Source: Palaemon carinicauda
Lineage: Eukaryota > Arthropoda > Malacostraca > Decapoda > Palaemonidae
DNA: 64,000 nt
NCBI RefSeq assembly: GCF_036898095.1
Contig: NC_090730.1
Location: forward strand, 33,925,717 to 33,989,716
Direction of reading: 5' to 3'
The notes under the pieces are model-generated. The model was not told the DNA's origin, made no database searches, and was given only the letters and a program-made list of their open reading frames with translations. The translations under genes were made by a program, and so were the position numbers. Shown in pieces: positions 1-12,358 of this stretch; within the stretch, counting starts at the first letter, position 1, and each line of letters starts with the position of its first letter.

Positions 1-622
1 AAGAGAGTTGATAAGTTTAAGTATTTGGGATCCTTTGTTAACGCTGGAGGAGGTATGGAAGATGAAGTTAAACATCGGATACAGGCAGGCTGGAACAACT
101 TGAGAGCAGCTTCGGGAGTTCTTTGTGACAATAGAATACCACTGAGGTTAAAAGGAAAATTTCATAGGACAGTGGTGTGAACAGCAATGCTGTATGGAAC
201 GGAAACAGCAAATATGAGGAAGAGAGAGGAGAAGAAGATGGATGTGGCGGAAATGAGAATGCTTAGGTGGATGTCTGGGGTGACAAGTGAGGATCGGATA
301 AGAAATGACTACATAAGGGGGTCGACAAAGGTGGTGGAAATATCAAAGAAAGTGCAGGAAGGGAGGCTGAGTTGGTATGGACAGCTGATGAGGAGAGATG
401 AGGGTGGTCCTCATCTCTCCTCATCAGTTGGGAGACATACTATGTAGATGGAGGTTCAGGGAAGAAGAAGAAGAGGGAGACCAAGAAAGAGATGGAGGGA
501 CTGTGTGAGAGGAGACTTACAGGAGAAGGGGATTGATGAGGCAGAAGCGCAGAATAGAAAAAGATGGAAACGGCTCATCCGCAACGGCGACCCCATATAG
601 AAATGGGAACCAGCTGGGAAGA

Positions 623-623
<1 letters not shown>
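1..623 (+). pseudogene. 3' end of an RTE-like non-LTR reverse transcriptase (5' part outside the window)
   Basis: Frame 1 reads from the first base as the C-terminal part of a LINE reverse transcriptase: VDKFKYLGSFVNAGGG, then AMLYGTET, then RMLRWMSGVTSEDRIRN, then RLSWYGQLMRRDE, and after a break RRRGRPRKRWRDCV. These blocks are the region after the polymerase motifs in RTE-like elements of arthropods. An in-frame TGA at 178-180 and a TAG near 445 interrupt it. A small inverted insertion sits just before the second stop (385-427). The coding tail ends near 600 and runs almost directly into (AT)n, as expected for the simple-repeat tail of an RTE-type LINE. It is a different subfamily from copies A, B and C. 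The clade is inferred from sequence style, not from a tree. Confidence 0.8.
385..427. repeat. Perfect 19-bp inverted repeat inside the LINE fragment
   Basis: CTGATGAGGAGAGATGAGG at 385-403 is followed by a 5-nt spacer (gtggt) and its exact reverse complement at 409-427. The second arm interrupts the usual LINE reading between MRRDE and the following VGR block, so it is an added inverted copy of the preceding bases. Confidence 0.85.

Positions 624-698
<75 letters not shown>
624..698. repeat. (AT)n microsatellite
   Basis: Uninterrupted AT dinucleotides directly after the LINE 3' end. It may have grown from the LINE tail. Confidence 0.97.
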
Positions 699-700
<2 letters not shown>

Positions 701-1992
701 TCGTTTGTTAGATGAAGAACGGTTTTTAGTTTGTGTTCTATTAATCACACTTCTTTACTTTCCTCCTTTTCTTACCGTTAGTGTGTGTACAAGCATACAA
801 CCTCACACATGTATTTCATCAATACGTATCTGTGTGCTAAAACTTTGTTGTTAATGATACATACTTCTTACCTCAATCATATGTCCTTCTTAGCTTCATC
901 ACTAGCATTAAAAAGAATAAAACATAAAGGAATGAGAGAATGATTATAGGTACTGTAGTTGGAAAATCAAGTGAAATCCACATATTAATTATAAAACAAC
1001 ATTCTATCATAATGGGTGATTTTAAATCTATGCTTTCGTTTATCAAGGGTTATATAACGGAAAGTTAATAATATTCTTTTTATCAGCTGTATTCATATCA
1101 TCAAATTATTGATAAGTCCGATATGGTCAAGAAACTTTTACTATTGCCAAATGACGCAAAATTAAGGGATCAGAGGAATCTTCCGAAGTCATTTCAATGT
1201 TAAAATATTTCCGTGTCAATACTCAAAGAGTTAATTATTAGTAAACAGCTTGAAATTGTTCAGGTTAGAAACACTTTCAAGTTTGGTTATGCAAATTGTA
1301 TGCACTCGTAAGATTTAGTGGTATTTGAAAGGATAAAGGGTATTTAAAGGAAGCAAGGGCACTTTAGACTTCATTTGGACTATACAGTATCAAAGGTATT
1401 CTTTAATACCTTGGCGTAATTTTATCCTGAATTAATGGTAAATGAAAAAAGATCATCAAAGTTAAAAGTCCTTGCATGCTTGATTATGGATTTATATGAT
1501 GGAGTTGAAGAAGTAAGGGATATTAATAGACCTTAATATTTAATAGAAAATATAGATTGGAAGAGTGTGGAGTGCTTACAAACTTATTTATGCTACATAG
1601 TAAATAATTATTGGTTTAAAGGGGAGGTTTATACTTGCATATGGATAAATGATTTGGGTCTGAGGGAGCATGAATTATTTTCGAAAATAATCAATGCTGA
1701 ATAAAATAGAATTGAGAATCTATATAATATCTAAGATTGAATGATTCTTAAATAAAGTAAACATGAGTCTTTGTTCGCTATATTAGACTTAATAATGCAT
1801 ATGTAAACTTAACGTAAGGATTCTTCGTGTAATTTTAGATCTAAATATAGGTAAATAAGGTGAAGTAAATCATACCGGGAGGCTTTTAAACTTAATTGAG
1901 GATACACAAGAGGGGAATGAGAAATATCTATGTCAAATAAAAAAAAAGTATTCCTTCTCGATATTTTTTCCTCTTTTGAAAGAGTTACTTAC
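699..1992. other. AT-rich stretch without a recognisable gene
   Basis: No credible ORF on either strand. The plus strand at about 1260-1690 gives short broken peptides that faintly recall reverse transcriptase blocks (FKFGYANCMHS; VLACLIMDLYDGVEEV), with many stops and frame changes. It could be a very old LINE relic, but I cannot support that call. Confidence 0.4.
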
Positions 1993-4752
1993 ATATACCA
2001 AAGGCACTTCCCCCAATTTTGGGGGGTAGCCGACATCAACAAAGAAACAAAACAAAAAGGGGACCTCTACTCTCTACGTTCCTTCAGCCTAACCAGGGAC
2101 TCAACCGAGATCAGCTGGTACTGCTAGTGCGCCACAGCCCAACCTCCCACATTATCCACCACAGATGAAGCTTCATAATGCTGAATCCCCTACTGCTGCT
2201 ACCTCCGCGGTCATCTAAGGCACCGGAGGAAGCAGCAGGGCCTACCGGAACTGCGTCACAATCGCTCGCCATTCATTCCTATTTCTAGCACGCTCTCTTG
2301 CCTCTCTCACATCTATCCTCCTATCACCCAGAGCTTTCTTCACACCATCCATCCACCCAAACCTTGGCCTTCCTCTTGTACTTCTCCCATCAACTCTTGC
2401 ATTCATCACCTTCTTTAGCAGACAACCGTTTTCCATTCTCTCAACATGGCCAAACCACCTCAACACATTCATATCCACTCTAGCCGCTAACTCATTTCTT
2501 ACACCCGTTCTCTCCCTCACCACTTCGTTCCTAACCCTATCTACTTGAGATACACCAGCCATACTCCTTAGACACTTCATCTCAAACACATTCAATTTCT
2601 GTCTCTCCATCACTTTCATTCCCCACAACTCCGATCCATACATCCCAGTTGGTACAATCACTTTCTCATATAGAACTCTCTTTACATTCATGCCCAACCC
2701 TCTATTTTTTACTACTCCCTTAACTGCCCCCAACACTTTGCAACCTTCATTCACTCTCTGACGTACATCTGCTTCCACTCCACCATTTGCTGCAACAACA
2801 GACCCCAAGTACTTAAACTGATCCACCTCTTCAAGTAACTCCATTCAACATGACATTCAACCTTGCACCACCTTCCCTTCTCGTACATCTCATAACGTTA
2901 CTCTTACCCACATTAACTCTCAACTTCCTTCTCCCACACACCCTTCCAAATTCTGTCACTAGTCGGTCAAGCTTCTCTTCTGTGTCTGCTACCAGTACAG
3001 TATCATCCGCAAACAACAACTGATTTACCTCCCATTCATGGTCAGTCTCGCCTACCAGTTTTTAATCCTCGTCCAAGCACTCGAGCATTCACCTCTCTCA
3101 CCACTCCATCAACATACAAGTTAAACAACCACGGCGACATCACACATCCCTGTCTCAGCCCCACTCTCACGGGAAACCAATCACTCACTTCATTTCCTAT
3201 TCTAACACATGCTTTACTACCTTTGTAGAAACTTTTCACTGCTTGCAACAACCTTCCACCAACTCCATATAACCTCATCACATTCCACATTGCTTCCCTA
3301 TCAACTCTATCATATGCTTTCTCCAGATCCATAAACGCAACATACACCTCCTTACCTTTTGTTAGATATTTCTCGCATATCTACCTAACTGTAAAAATCT
3401 TATTCATACAACCCCTACCTCTTCTAAAACCACCCTGTACTTCCAAGATTGCATTCTCTGTTTTATCCTTAATCCTATTAATCATTACTCTACCATACAC
3501 TTTTCCAACTACACTCAACAAACTAATACCTCTTGAATTACAACACGCATGCACATCTCCCTTACCCTTATATAGTGGTACAATACATGCACAAACCCAA
3601 TCTACTGGTACCATTGACAACACAAAACACATATTAAACAATCTCACCAACCATTCAAGTACAGTCACACCCCCTTCCTTCAACATCTCAGCTTTCACAC
3701 CATCCATACCAGATGCTTTTCCTACTCTCGTTTCATCTAGTGCTCTCCTCACTTCCTCTCTTATAATCTCTCTCTCATTCTCATCTCCCATCACTGGCAC
3801 CTCAACACCTGGAACAGCAATTATATCTGCCTCCCTATTATCCTCAACATTCAGCAAACTTTCAGAATATTCCGCCCACCTTTTCCTTGCCTCCTCTCCT
3901 TTTAACAACTTTCCATTTCCATCTTTCACTGTCTCTTCACTTCTTTCCAAAACTTCTTCTTATTCTCTTCATATGACTGACCCAATCCCTGACCCCACCT
4001 CAGGTCAGCGGCCCTCTTTGCCTCACGTACCTTGCGCTTTACTTCCACATTTTTCTCTCTATATTTTTTCATACTTCTCTATACTATTACTCTGCAGCCA
4101 TTCTTCAAAAGCCCTCTTTTTCTCTTCCACTTTTACCTTCACTCCTTCATTCCACCATTCACTGCCCTTCTTCATGCTGCCTCCAACAACCTTCTTGCCA
4201 CATACATCACTTGCAATCCCAACAAAATTTTCTTTTGCTAACTTCTACTCCTCCTCTAAATTACCAGTTTCTCTTACTCTCACCTCGTCATATGCCATTT
4301 TCAACCTTTCCTGATATTTACTTTTTACCCCCGGTTTTATTAGCTCTTCAACCCTCACTAGCTCCCTTTTACATCCACCTACTCTATTCCCCCACTCTTT
4401 TGCTACAACTAATTTTTCTTCCACCAAAAAATGATCAGACATACCGTTAGCCATACCCCTAAACACGTGCACGTCTTTCAATCTTCCAAACATTCTTTTA
4501 GTTATCAACACATAATCCATTAATGCCCTTTCTACTACTCTTCCATTTGCCACTCTTACCCATGTATACTTGTTTTTATCTTTCTTTTTAAAAAAGCTAA
4601 CACTTATTACCATCTCTTGTTCAACACACATATCTACCAGTCTCTCACCACTCTCATTTTCACCTGGTACGCCATACTTCCCAATGACACCTTCTACCTC
4701 TCCAGCGCCCACTCTAGCATTTAAGTCACCCAGAGTTAGAGTTAGTGGAGAA
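1993..4752 (-). mobile_element. Non-LTR retrotransposon (LINE) copy A, RTE-like, 5'-truncated
   Basis: The element lies on the minus strand. Its 3' end is near 1993, marked by a non-coding segment containing the palindrome CCCCCAATTTTGGGGG (about 2010-2026), and its 5' break is near 4752 beside (AT)n. The same 3' segment recurs at about 37747-38000 (copy B). It contains the second half of an AP-type endonuclease, the reverse transcriptase and the C-terminal region. Copy C at 24530 shows that the missing 5' part is the first half of the endonuclease. 5' truncation is the usual result of target-primed reverse transcription. The 5' boundary is blurred by the microsatellite. Confidence 0.88.
2242..4745 (-). 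pseudogene. Endonuclease-reverse transcriptase of LINE copy A, broken by frameshifts and a stop
   Basis: Reading from 4745 downward: endonuclease end ([47 protein letters not shown], which holds the conserved S-D-H), a linker, then reverse transcriptase (ISLLSVVGKVYGRVMINR; GGFRRGRGCMN; VAFMDLEKAYDRVDRE; VGLRQGCVMSPWLFNLYVDG; LLFADDTVLVAD with the catalytic FADD), and a C-terminal domain ending GRPRFGWMDGVKKALGDRR. Compared with copy B it lacks 2 bases near 2839, has one extra T near 3060 in a run of Ts, and carries a stop near 3380 where copy B has glutamine. A further frame change lies near 3950. Apart from these the copies are very similar, so both inserted fairly recently. This copy is inactive. 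Confidence 0.88.
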
Positions 4753-4756
4753 TAAG

Positions 4757-6592
<1,836 letters not shown>

Positions 6593-6920
6593 TTGTGGCC
6601 TGATTGGTAACGTCTCTGCCTGGTGTTTGCCAGTTGGGGGTTCGAGTCCCGCTCAGTCTCGTTAGTGCTATTAGTGTCTGTAACCTTACCATACTTGTGA
6701 GCTAAGGTTGGGGTGTTTGGGGAGCCTAAAGGTCTATCTGCTGAGTAACCAGCAGCCATTGCCTGGCCCGCCCTGGTCCTAGCTTGGGTGGAGAGGGGGG
6801 CTTGGGTGCTGATCATATGATATATGGTCAGTCTCTAGGGCATTGTCCTGCTTGATAGGGCAATGTCACTGTCCCTCGTTTCTGTCATTCATGAGCGGCC
6901 TTGAAACCTTGAAAGGGATG
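6593..6920 (+). mobile_element. tRNA-derived SINE, copy 1
   Basis: The head resembles a tRNA gene with both internal RNA polymerase III promoter boxes: A box TGGCCTGATTGG at 6596-6607 and B box GGTTCGAGTCC at 6639-6649. A body of about 270 bp follows, containing CCTAGCTTGGGTGG and GGTCAGTCTCTAGGGCAT, and the end carries a short repeated CCTTGAAA unit. The same head, body and tail layout recurs at 44819-45149 in the same orientation with many scattered differences, so this is a dispersed family. No protein is encoded, so movement would depend on a LINE. The 3' end merges with (AT)n, where the BEL element is inserted. Confidence 0.85.
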
Positions 6921-6931
6921 GTAATAATGTT

Positions 6932-6935
<4 letters not shown>

Positions 6936-7016
<81 letters not shown>

Positions 7017-7041
7017 TTACATATGTATGTATAAACTATAT

Positions 7042-7089
<48 letters not shown>

Positions 7090-7118
7090 TATATTTACAT
7101 ATGTATGTATAACTATAT

Positions 7119-7169
<51 letters not shown>

Positions 7170-7172
7170 CAG

Positions 7173-7209
<37 letters not shown>

Positions 7210-7233
7210 AATCTATACATACATATATATATG

Positions 7234-7289
<56 letters not shown>
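6936..7289. repeat. (AT)n array with higher-order internal repeats
   Basis: A long AT tract broken by a roughly 78-bp unit that appears twice (about 7011 and 7089, containing ACATATGTATGTATAA) and in part near 7200. The BEL element starts directly at its end. Confidence 0.93.
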
Positions 7290-7293
<4 letters not shown>

Positions 7294-9081
7294 AAGAATT
7301 TTCTTCACTACTCTTCTTCTTCATAGTTTATACGTAGACTTTGTTATTGTTCGTGACGTCACGGCAGGGAAAAATATGAGTAATGTGTCTTTCTTGAGCG
7401 AGTGTCCCAAGATTAATACTTTTGTGTTGTTTGTATACATTATTTTACCGTAAGTATTTAGGTACAGTATTTTAAATCTCTTAATTACAACTCAAGTCTG
7501 CTAGTCTAGGAGGTATGGTTGTCCACACACGTGAGCCCGACTTGCTAAATTACCTTTTAGTTTCATTTTTATTCTGTATGCCAATTGTTTAGAATTAGGA
7601 TTATCTTTGCGCCCTGGAGTTGCAAGATTTCTCCTTGTATTCTAAATAAGTGTGTTGCTTGAAATTCACCAGGCACAAGATTTTTGACCCTGTCCTAAAT
7701 GAGAGTTGGCACCTCAAGACCGTAGGCCTACCTACGCACCAAGATACGCTTTTTTTTTTGGGAAGGAAGGAGGACGCAGCTGACCTGAACTCGACCTCAC
7801 AAACATACAGGCCATGGTACGAACCGGAGCTGCCCAGTCAGGCTCCAATGTCAACCTCGTGCTCCCACTCTCCATCACTAGCCTGTCCCCTTACACAATA
7901 ACTAGCCAAGAATACGTCGTAGAAGAGGTCAAGCAGATGACCAGTGTTAGTGCATAGCTGCTAATTCTACAGCACGTCGGTTCCAGTCTTGGGGGCTAGT
8001 TGGAGAGCTTGGAGGGGGCCGTTGACTCTGCAGAATAAGTGCTGTAGGCCTAGTGAGCAAACTGAAGACCGCCACAACATATAAAAATCTTGTGAGTTTA
8101 ACTAATGGCTATTCCCCCTTTAGATAAGTTTCAATTTCTCATAAGTTAAGTTTAGGTATTATTTTGGCATTACATCTTTCGGGCTGCGTGCATGGAAATT
8201 AATGTATTCATATTTTTTTGATCTTGGTAATTGCTTGAGGTCACTGACCACATGTTGGGACCTCACAGCATCCTACCGCACAAATTGTTGATCAGAATGT
8301 TTTGACTTATTTATTCTGTTTGAGGTTTAATCCACGTGTTAATTCCGTTTAACGTTTTCAAGTTTTTTGTTGTAAATTCACTTATTCATTTTATCACATG
8401 TAAAACTTATAATTGAGTTACTGATATTTTTTTCCAATTTTTAGTTTTGTTGTGTTAAAATCATCAAGTTATTTCCATCCCCTTTTTCTGTAATAAATCA
8501 TTTGGAATAGATTACACATTTTGGTATCTTTAACCACATTATATGAATTTAGCTAATTTATACTATGGGACGGGTCAGAAGTACCCAAGGTGTTGAGAGT
8601 AACCTACTCAGACAGAGGTAAGTTGGTATCGGCGAGTGTACGCTCTTTAACTTAGTGCTTTGAAGGTGAAGATCCCCATTTAACTTTACTTTATACTTTT
8701 ATACTCCACTGTTCCCCCCTTTTTTTATTGTCTCTAGTTGCATTAACGTAAGATACCTGTACAGCATCTCACTGGGGTCACTGGGACGGAATCGAAACAG
8801 AGCCTTAGAGTGAGATGACTCTAGCCCTGACAAAGCTAGAGTAGGCCATAAATTATTTCAAAATTAACGTGTGGAGTTCTCCGGCCTCTGGATAGTAAAA
8901 TTGCCTCCTTTTGTATTTAAGAGTGACGGTTAGTGAACTATGGCAGTAAAGTATTAGCAGGGCGTTTGTGTCCCGAGAGTAAGTGCTCATTATCCTCCCC
9001 TGCTGAGCTTTAGGTAATTGCCGTAGGGAGACTTTCCTGGACTAAGTTCCCACTCAACCATTCAGATAAAAATCCTCCACA
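7290..9081 (+). repeat. BEL/Pao 5' LTR
   Basis: About 1792 bp, matching 16124-17934. It should hold the element promoter and poly(A) signals, although I can point to no certain TATA box. It lacks a 21-bp segment present in the 3' LTR, at about 8075; both edges of that segment carry CCACA-type sequence. The short ORFs inside it are not conserved genes. Confidence 0.95.
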
Positions 9082-9085
9082 CGAG

Positions 9086-9104
9086 TGGTCCTTTGAACCG
9101 GATC
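9086..9104 (+). promoter_or_regulatory. BEL/Pao primer binding site candidate
   Basis: TGGTCCTTTGAACCGGATC starts 4 nt after the LTR. A leading TGG pairs with the CCA end of a tRNA, and the complement contains GGTTCAAA, like a tRNA T-loop. I do not assign the tRNA type. Confidence 0.7.
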
Positions 9105-10276
9105 TCTCACCTTTGACTTTTGGATCATTAAATTAACGTAACCTAGCTTGATTAAGCAATAAATACCTCGCTATACCACACTTACCCACATGCACCAGCC
9201 ACATTGTAGAACGTGTAATGCCCAGACTTGAGTTGGAACGAGAGAAGAGTTTTGTAATTTCATAGTATTTGACACACGCTTAAGGAAGACAGTGTAACCA
9301 GTTTTATTTATGAGTTCTGAGACGACAGAACTATATATGTTCAGGTCATCGATTTAGGTTGCATGCTGCATGTTTTACTATTAACTTGCGAAGTTCTATG
9401 CCCGTCGGTTCATATGATCTGTTCACCTAATTTTGGCATTTAACCAGAAAGTTCCGAGACACTGGAACTAAGGTATATCACTTTCGTTGTTCAGACTTCA
9501 TTGTTTACTGCTCCAGGCGAGCACCGTTCATTTTGCTCTGTTCGAGTTAATTTGCCAATCTACTTTTTTCCATAATTTTGTACCTCGGTTTACCATCCTT
9601 TGTGCAAGTGCTGTAATTTTCTTACTAACCCCTCTTGTAAGCTTAACCCCGTGTCCTTGGTCACAGAACTTTTAGCGCGATATTGCTAAGTCTACAATTT
9701 CACGTAGTCACTAAAAAATTTGTTAAAGGTCGTCCTACCCATGTGTAGCGTATCCTATTTTACTTGTGATTACCACTTGACAAGTGCGTCAATAATTTTA
9801 CCTTCAGCCTCAGCGTAAATTTGCACTTTTGTCCTTTTTGTGAGAAACTTTTGCGTTTAACCTCTGTGTGAGGAAAGCTTTATGTAATGTCCTCTGTTGT
9901 GAGTGAGATTTAGTTATCCTTTGCATGAGGTAATTTCAAGTTTAGCCTTAGCGCGAGTGGTGTTTAAATTGTTTTGCGATTTCCATGTGCTACTAGTCAC
10001 ATTGAGTAATTTTTTGCGACTATCTAAGTTCTATTTACTTTTGTCATTTTGGTGCTAGCCTATACTGTATAGTTGTAAATTGTCATTGCCACTTACCACA
10101 CTTTTTCATTGTGCATTTAACCAATCCATGATCATTTCTTGTGCACACATAGCCGCACAAGTTTCCCAAACCTTTCGAGTAGGGTGAGTTTCCATTCCTC
10201 AGACATACCCATAAATCTTAAGAATTTATTTAACTTTGAATTTGCAAACTCCACACATCCAAGGGTTTCATCCAAA
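9105..10276 (+). other. BEL/Pao 5' leader with degenerate ~28-bp tandem repeats
   Basis: No gene in this 1.2 kb leader before the first in-frame ATG of gag. At about 9808-9960 a loose repeat recurs six times (starts near 9808, 9833, 9861, 9891, 9918, 9946), with a core like CCTCTGTGTGAGG. Function unknown; leader repeats could serve RNA packaging or translation. Confidence 0.6.
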
Positions 10277-12358
10277 ATGTCTTTACAAATTCTTAATCTC
10301 GGTAACCCTCCACAACCTCAGGCTGAAGCTCTCAGCTTGGAGGAACTTAACTTACGGCTTGAGCAACAGGAGGTCGATTTCAAGTTTCTATGTGAGGACG
10401 CAGATCTGGCCCTCCATAGCCTAAGTTCAGTAGATCTTTCACGCATGTCGTCCCCTGGGTTGGATCACTTCAGCGTTCACATCGGAGGCATCAGGGACAA
10501 ACTCAATGAATACAAACAGTTTTGGCGGTCTCATTATAAACATCCGACCGTGGTGGCGAATTACCCAATGCTGGTTGACTGTGCAAAACGAATTGAAACG
10601 GCCTTCAGTAGCATTGTGTTCCATAAGTCCACTGGCAACCAAGCCCAGAATCAAACACCTGGCGCAAACCCGCAGACTGTTTATGTGTCCGTTGCCTCTG
10701 AGCCTGATCCCCCCATTTTTGAAGGTCGTAGGGAACGTCAAACCATACACGAATCTCCCAAATATTCTCCAGCGGATAAGTACAAGATCCTTCTACGGTG
10801 CCTAAGAGGACCAGCCCGGCGTCTTGCTGGAAACAGGATCTGGACAGAGGGTTTGTACGAGAGGACCATCGCTAACCTCGTTCAGGAGTACGAATCCCCT
10901 GATCTTGACCGTCATTTGCTGCGTAAGAAGCTCTTTAGTATGAGCCCCCCAGCGGATGATGGCCCTGACCTCAGACGGTTTCTGATGGAGTGGAACAATG
11001 CTGAGGAAGAATACGTGCAAGTGACCAAAGCCCCCTTGTCCGAAGATCTGTTGGAGCATGCCATCCTGAGTAAGCTAAACCCCACTCTCTTGGAGACAGT
11101 TTATCGCCGTTACAATAGCACATCCGTGTCCTTGCAAGAGTTAAAGGACGGACTATACGAACATGCACGCACAAAGGAGCTAGCCAAACTGTTGACGGAG
11201 CCAAGCAAAGACCGGCTTCCTGTTAAACCTTCTAACTCTGGAGTAAACAGCAATTCAACTACAAAATTGGCTAAGCCCTTCCATAGAACGACTAGTGATG
11301 CCCTTAAGCCGAAGACACCATCCACACCAACCCAAAACCCAGCAAAACCCACTCAGAAGCGTGCACCGGAGCCGGCCAGAGCTCCCCCACCAACAGGTAA
11401 CCCTGTTCGGTACAATTGTGTTTTCTGTGACCACAATGGTCACTCATCTACAAAATGCCCCCGGTTCCCCGATTCAAATAGTCGATTAACGCGGTTGAAC
11501 CAACTAGGCTGTTGCACTAAATGTTTTTCGACGCAACATGTTACCCGTGATTGCACCGCCCATGTTACATGCCAGAACTGCCAACGTGACCACAAATTGC
11601 CTCTCTGCCCTAACATCGTGACCGTGGGTCACCAACCCGATGGGCCAAGAGCAGATCCACCTTCTGTTCAACTTAACCATATAGCCTCGAGTGAGACTGA
11701 ACAAACCAACCAGGCGAACGAAATAAACCCTGCTGTTCTACCCACCTTCACTGGCGATCTAATTAATGGAAAACTTAAACACACCACCCGAGTTTTCCTG
11801 GATTGTGGTGCCCAACGCACGTTTGTTCATCCCAACGTAGTCAAGTCACTGAACCTTGCTCCTGTCGGAAAAATCGTGTTCCGACTCAACTCGTTCAACA
11901 TGGACGAACCACCTCAGTGTTCAGACTTGGTGCAGTTCAATTTGAAAATTGGTCGCCGCAAGCATAAGGTCGTTGCCATTGTCAACCCGAACGTGGGGAA
12001 GAACATAAGGACGCCTGGATATACCCATGCAGTTCGCACTCTAGAGGCTTGTGGTGTACGTCTTGCAGACAGGCAGCCAGATGACAATGCCACTGGCATA
12101 GAGATCATCCTCGGAGCCGATTACCTTCCCCGACTCCTGAAGCGCACTCACAACATCAAGGGTGTCAACTTGTTCAGTACACCAGGTGGATATGTGGTTT
12201 GGGGAGCGCTACCAGATTGGTCACGAGAAGGGACAGAACCCCCAGAGGTTGATAGTCTGTCGCTCACACTAAACCGCATCAGCGTAACAGACCCTGTGGG
12301 AGTAGAGACCCCCCGTCGAGAATCTTTGGAAACTCGATGCTGTGGGCATAAGCAATGA
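10277..12358 (+). CDS. BEL/Pao Gag and aspartic protease
   Basis: The start is the ATG at 10277, the first in-frame ATG; the frame is open further upstream only through non-ATG codons. The roughly 693-residue product has an N-terminal Gag region typical of BEL/Pao (the family annotated as DUF1759), a basic proline-rich linker, and three zinc knuckles: CVFCDHNGHSSTKC from residue 381, CTKCFSTQHVTRDC, and CQNCQRDHKLPLC with one residue fewer. Next comes the protease, with the active-site block FLDCGAQRTF near residue 509 and a second block GADYLPRLL. The active site reads D-C-G where most retroviral-type proteases have D-S-G or D-T-G. The normal end of the protease passes into the RT frame. Here the frame is lost at a run of six C at 12309-12314, and about 15 unrelated residues precede the stop. 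Confidence 0.9.
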   Translation: MSLQILNLGNPPQPQAEALSLEELNLRLEQQEVDFKFLCEDADLALHSLSSVDLSRMSSPGLDHFSVHIGGIRDKLNEYKQFWRSHYKHPTVVANYPMLVDCAKRIETAFSSIVFHKSTGNQAQNQTPGANPQTVYVSVASEPDPPIFEGRRERQTIHESPKYSPADKYKILLRCLRGPARRLAGNRIWTEGLYERTIANLVQEYESPDLDRHLLRKKLFSMSPPADDGPDLRRFLMEWNNAEEEYVQVTKAPLSEDLLEHAILSKLNPTLLETVYRRYNSTSVSLQELKDGLYEHARTKELAKLLTEPSKDRLPVKPSNSGVNSNSTTKLAKPFHRTTSDALKPKTPSTPTQNPAKPTQKRAPEPARAPPPTGNPVRYNCVFCDHNGHSSTKCPRFPDSNSRLTRLNQLGCCTKCFSTQHVTRDCTAHVTCQNCQRDHKLPLCPNIVTVGHQPDGPRADPPSVQLNHIASSETEQTNQANEINPAVLPTFTGDLINGKLKHTTRVFLDCGAQRTFVHPNVVKSLNLAPVGKIVFRLNSFNMDEPPQCSDLVQFNLKIGRRKHKVVAIVNPNVGKNIRTPGYTHAVRTLEACGVRLADRQPDDNATGIEIILGADYLPRLLKRTHNIKGVNLFSTPGGYVVWGALPDWSREGTEPPEVDSLSLTLNRISVTDPVGVETPRRESLETRCCGHKQ

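Noticed and set aside
1140..1700. Possible reverse transcriptase relic
   Set aside because: Only a few short peptides hint at RT and they need many frame changes; below what I can support.
4032..4450. Plus-strand ORFs over LINE copy A
   Set aside because: Antisense shadows of the LINE coding region, as are those at 2298 and 38055.
6593..6665. tRNA gene
   Set aside because: A and B boxes are present but the cloverleaf is not convincing and the unit continues as a repeat with a second copy at 44819; called a SINE.
9808..9960. CRISPR-like array
   Set aside because: Repeats are loose, lie within a retrotransposon leader, and the genome is eukaryotic.
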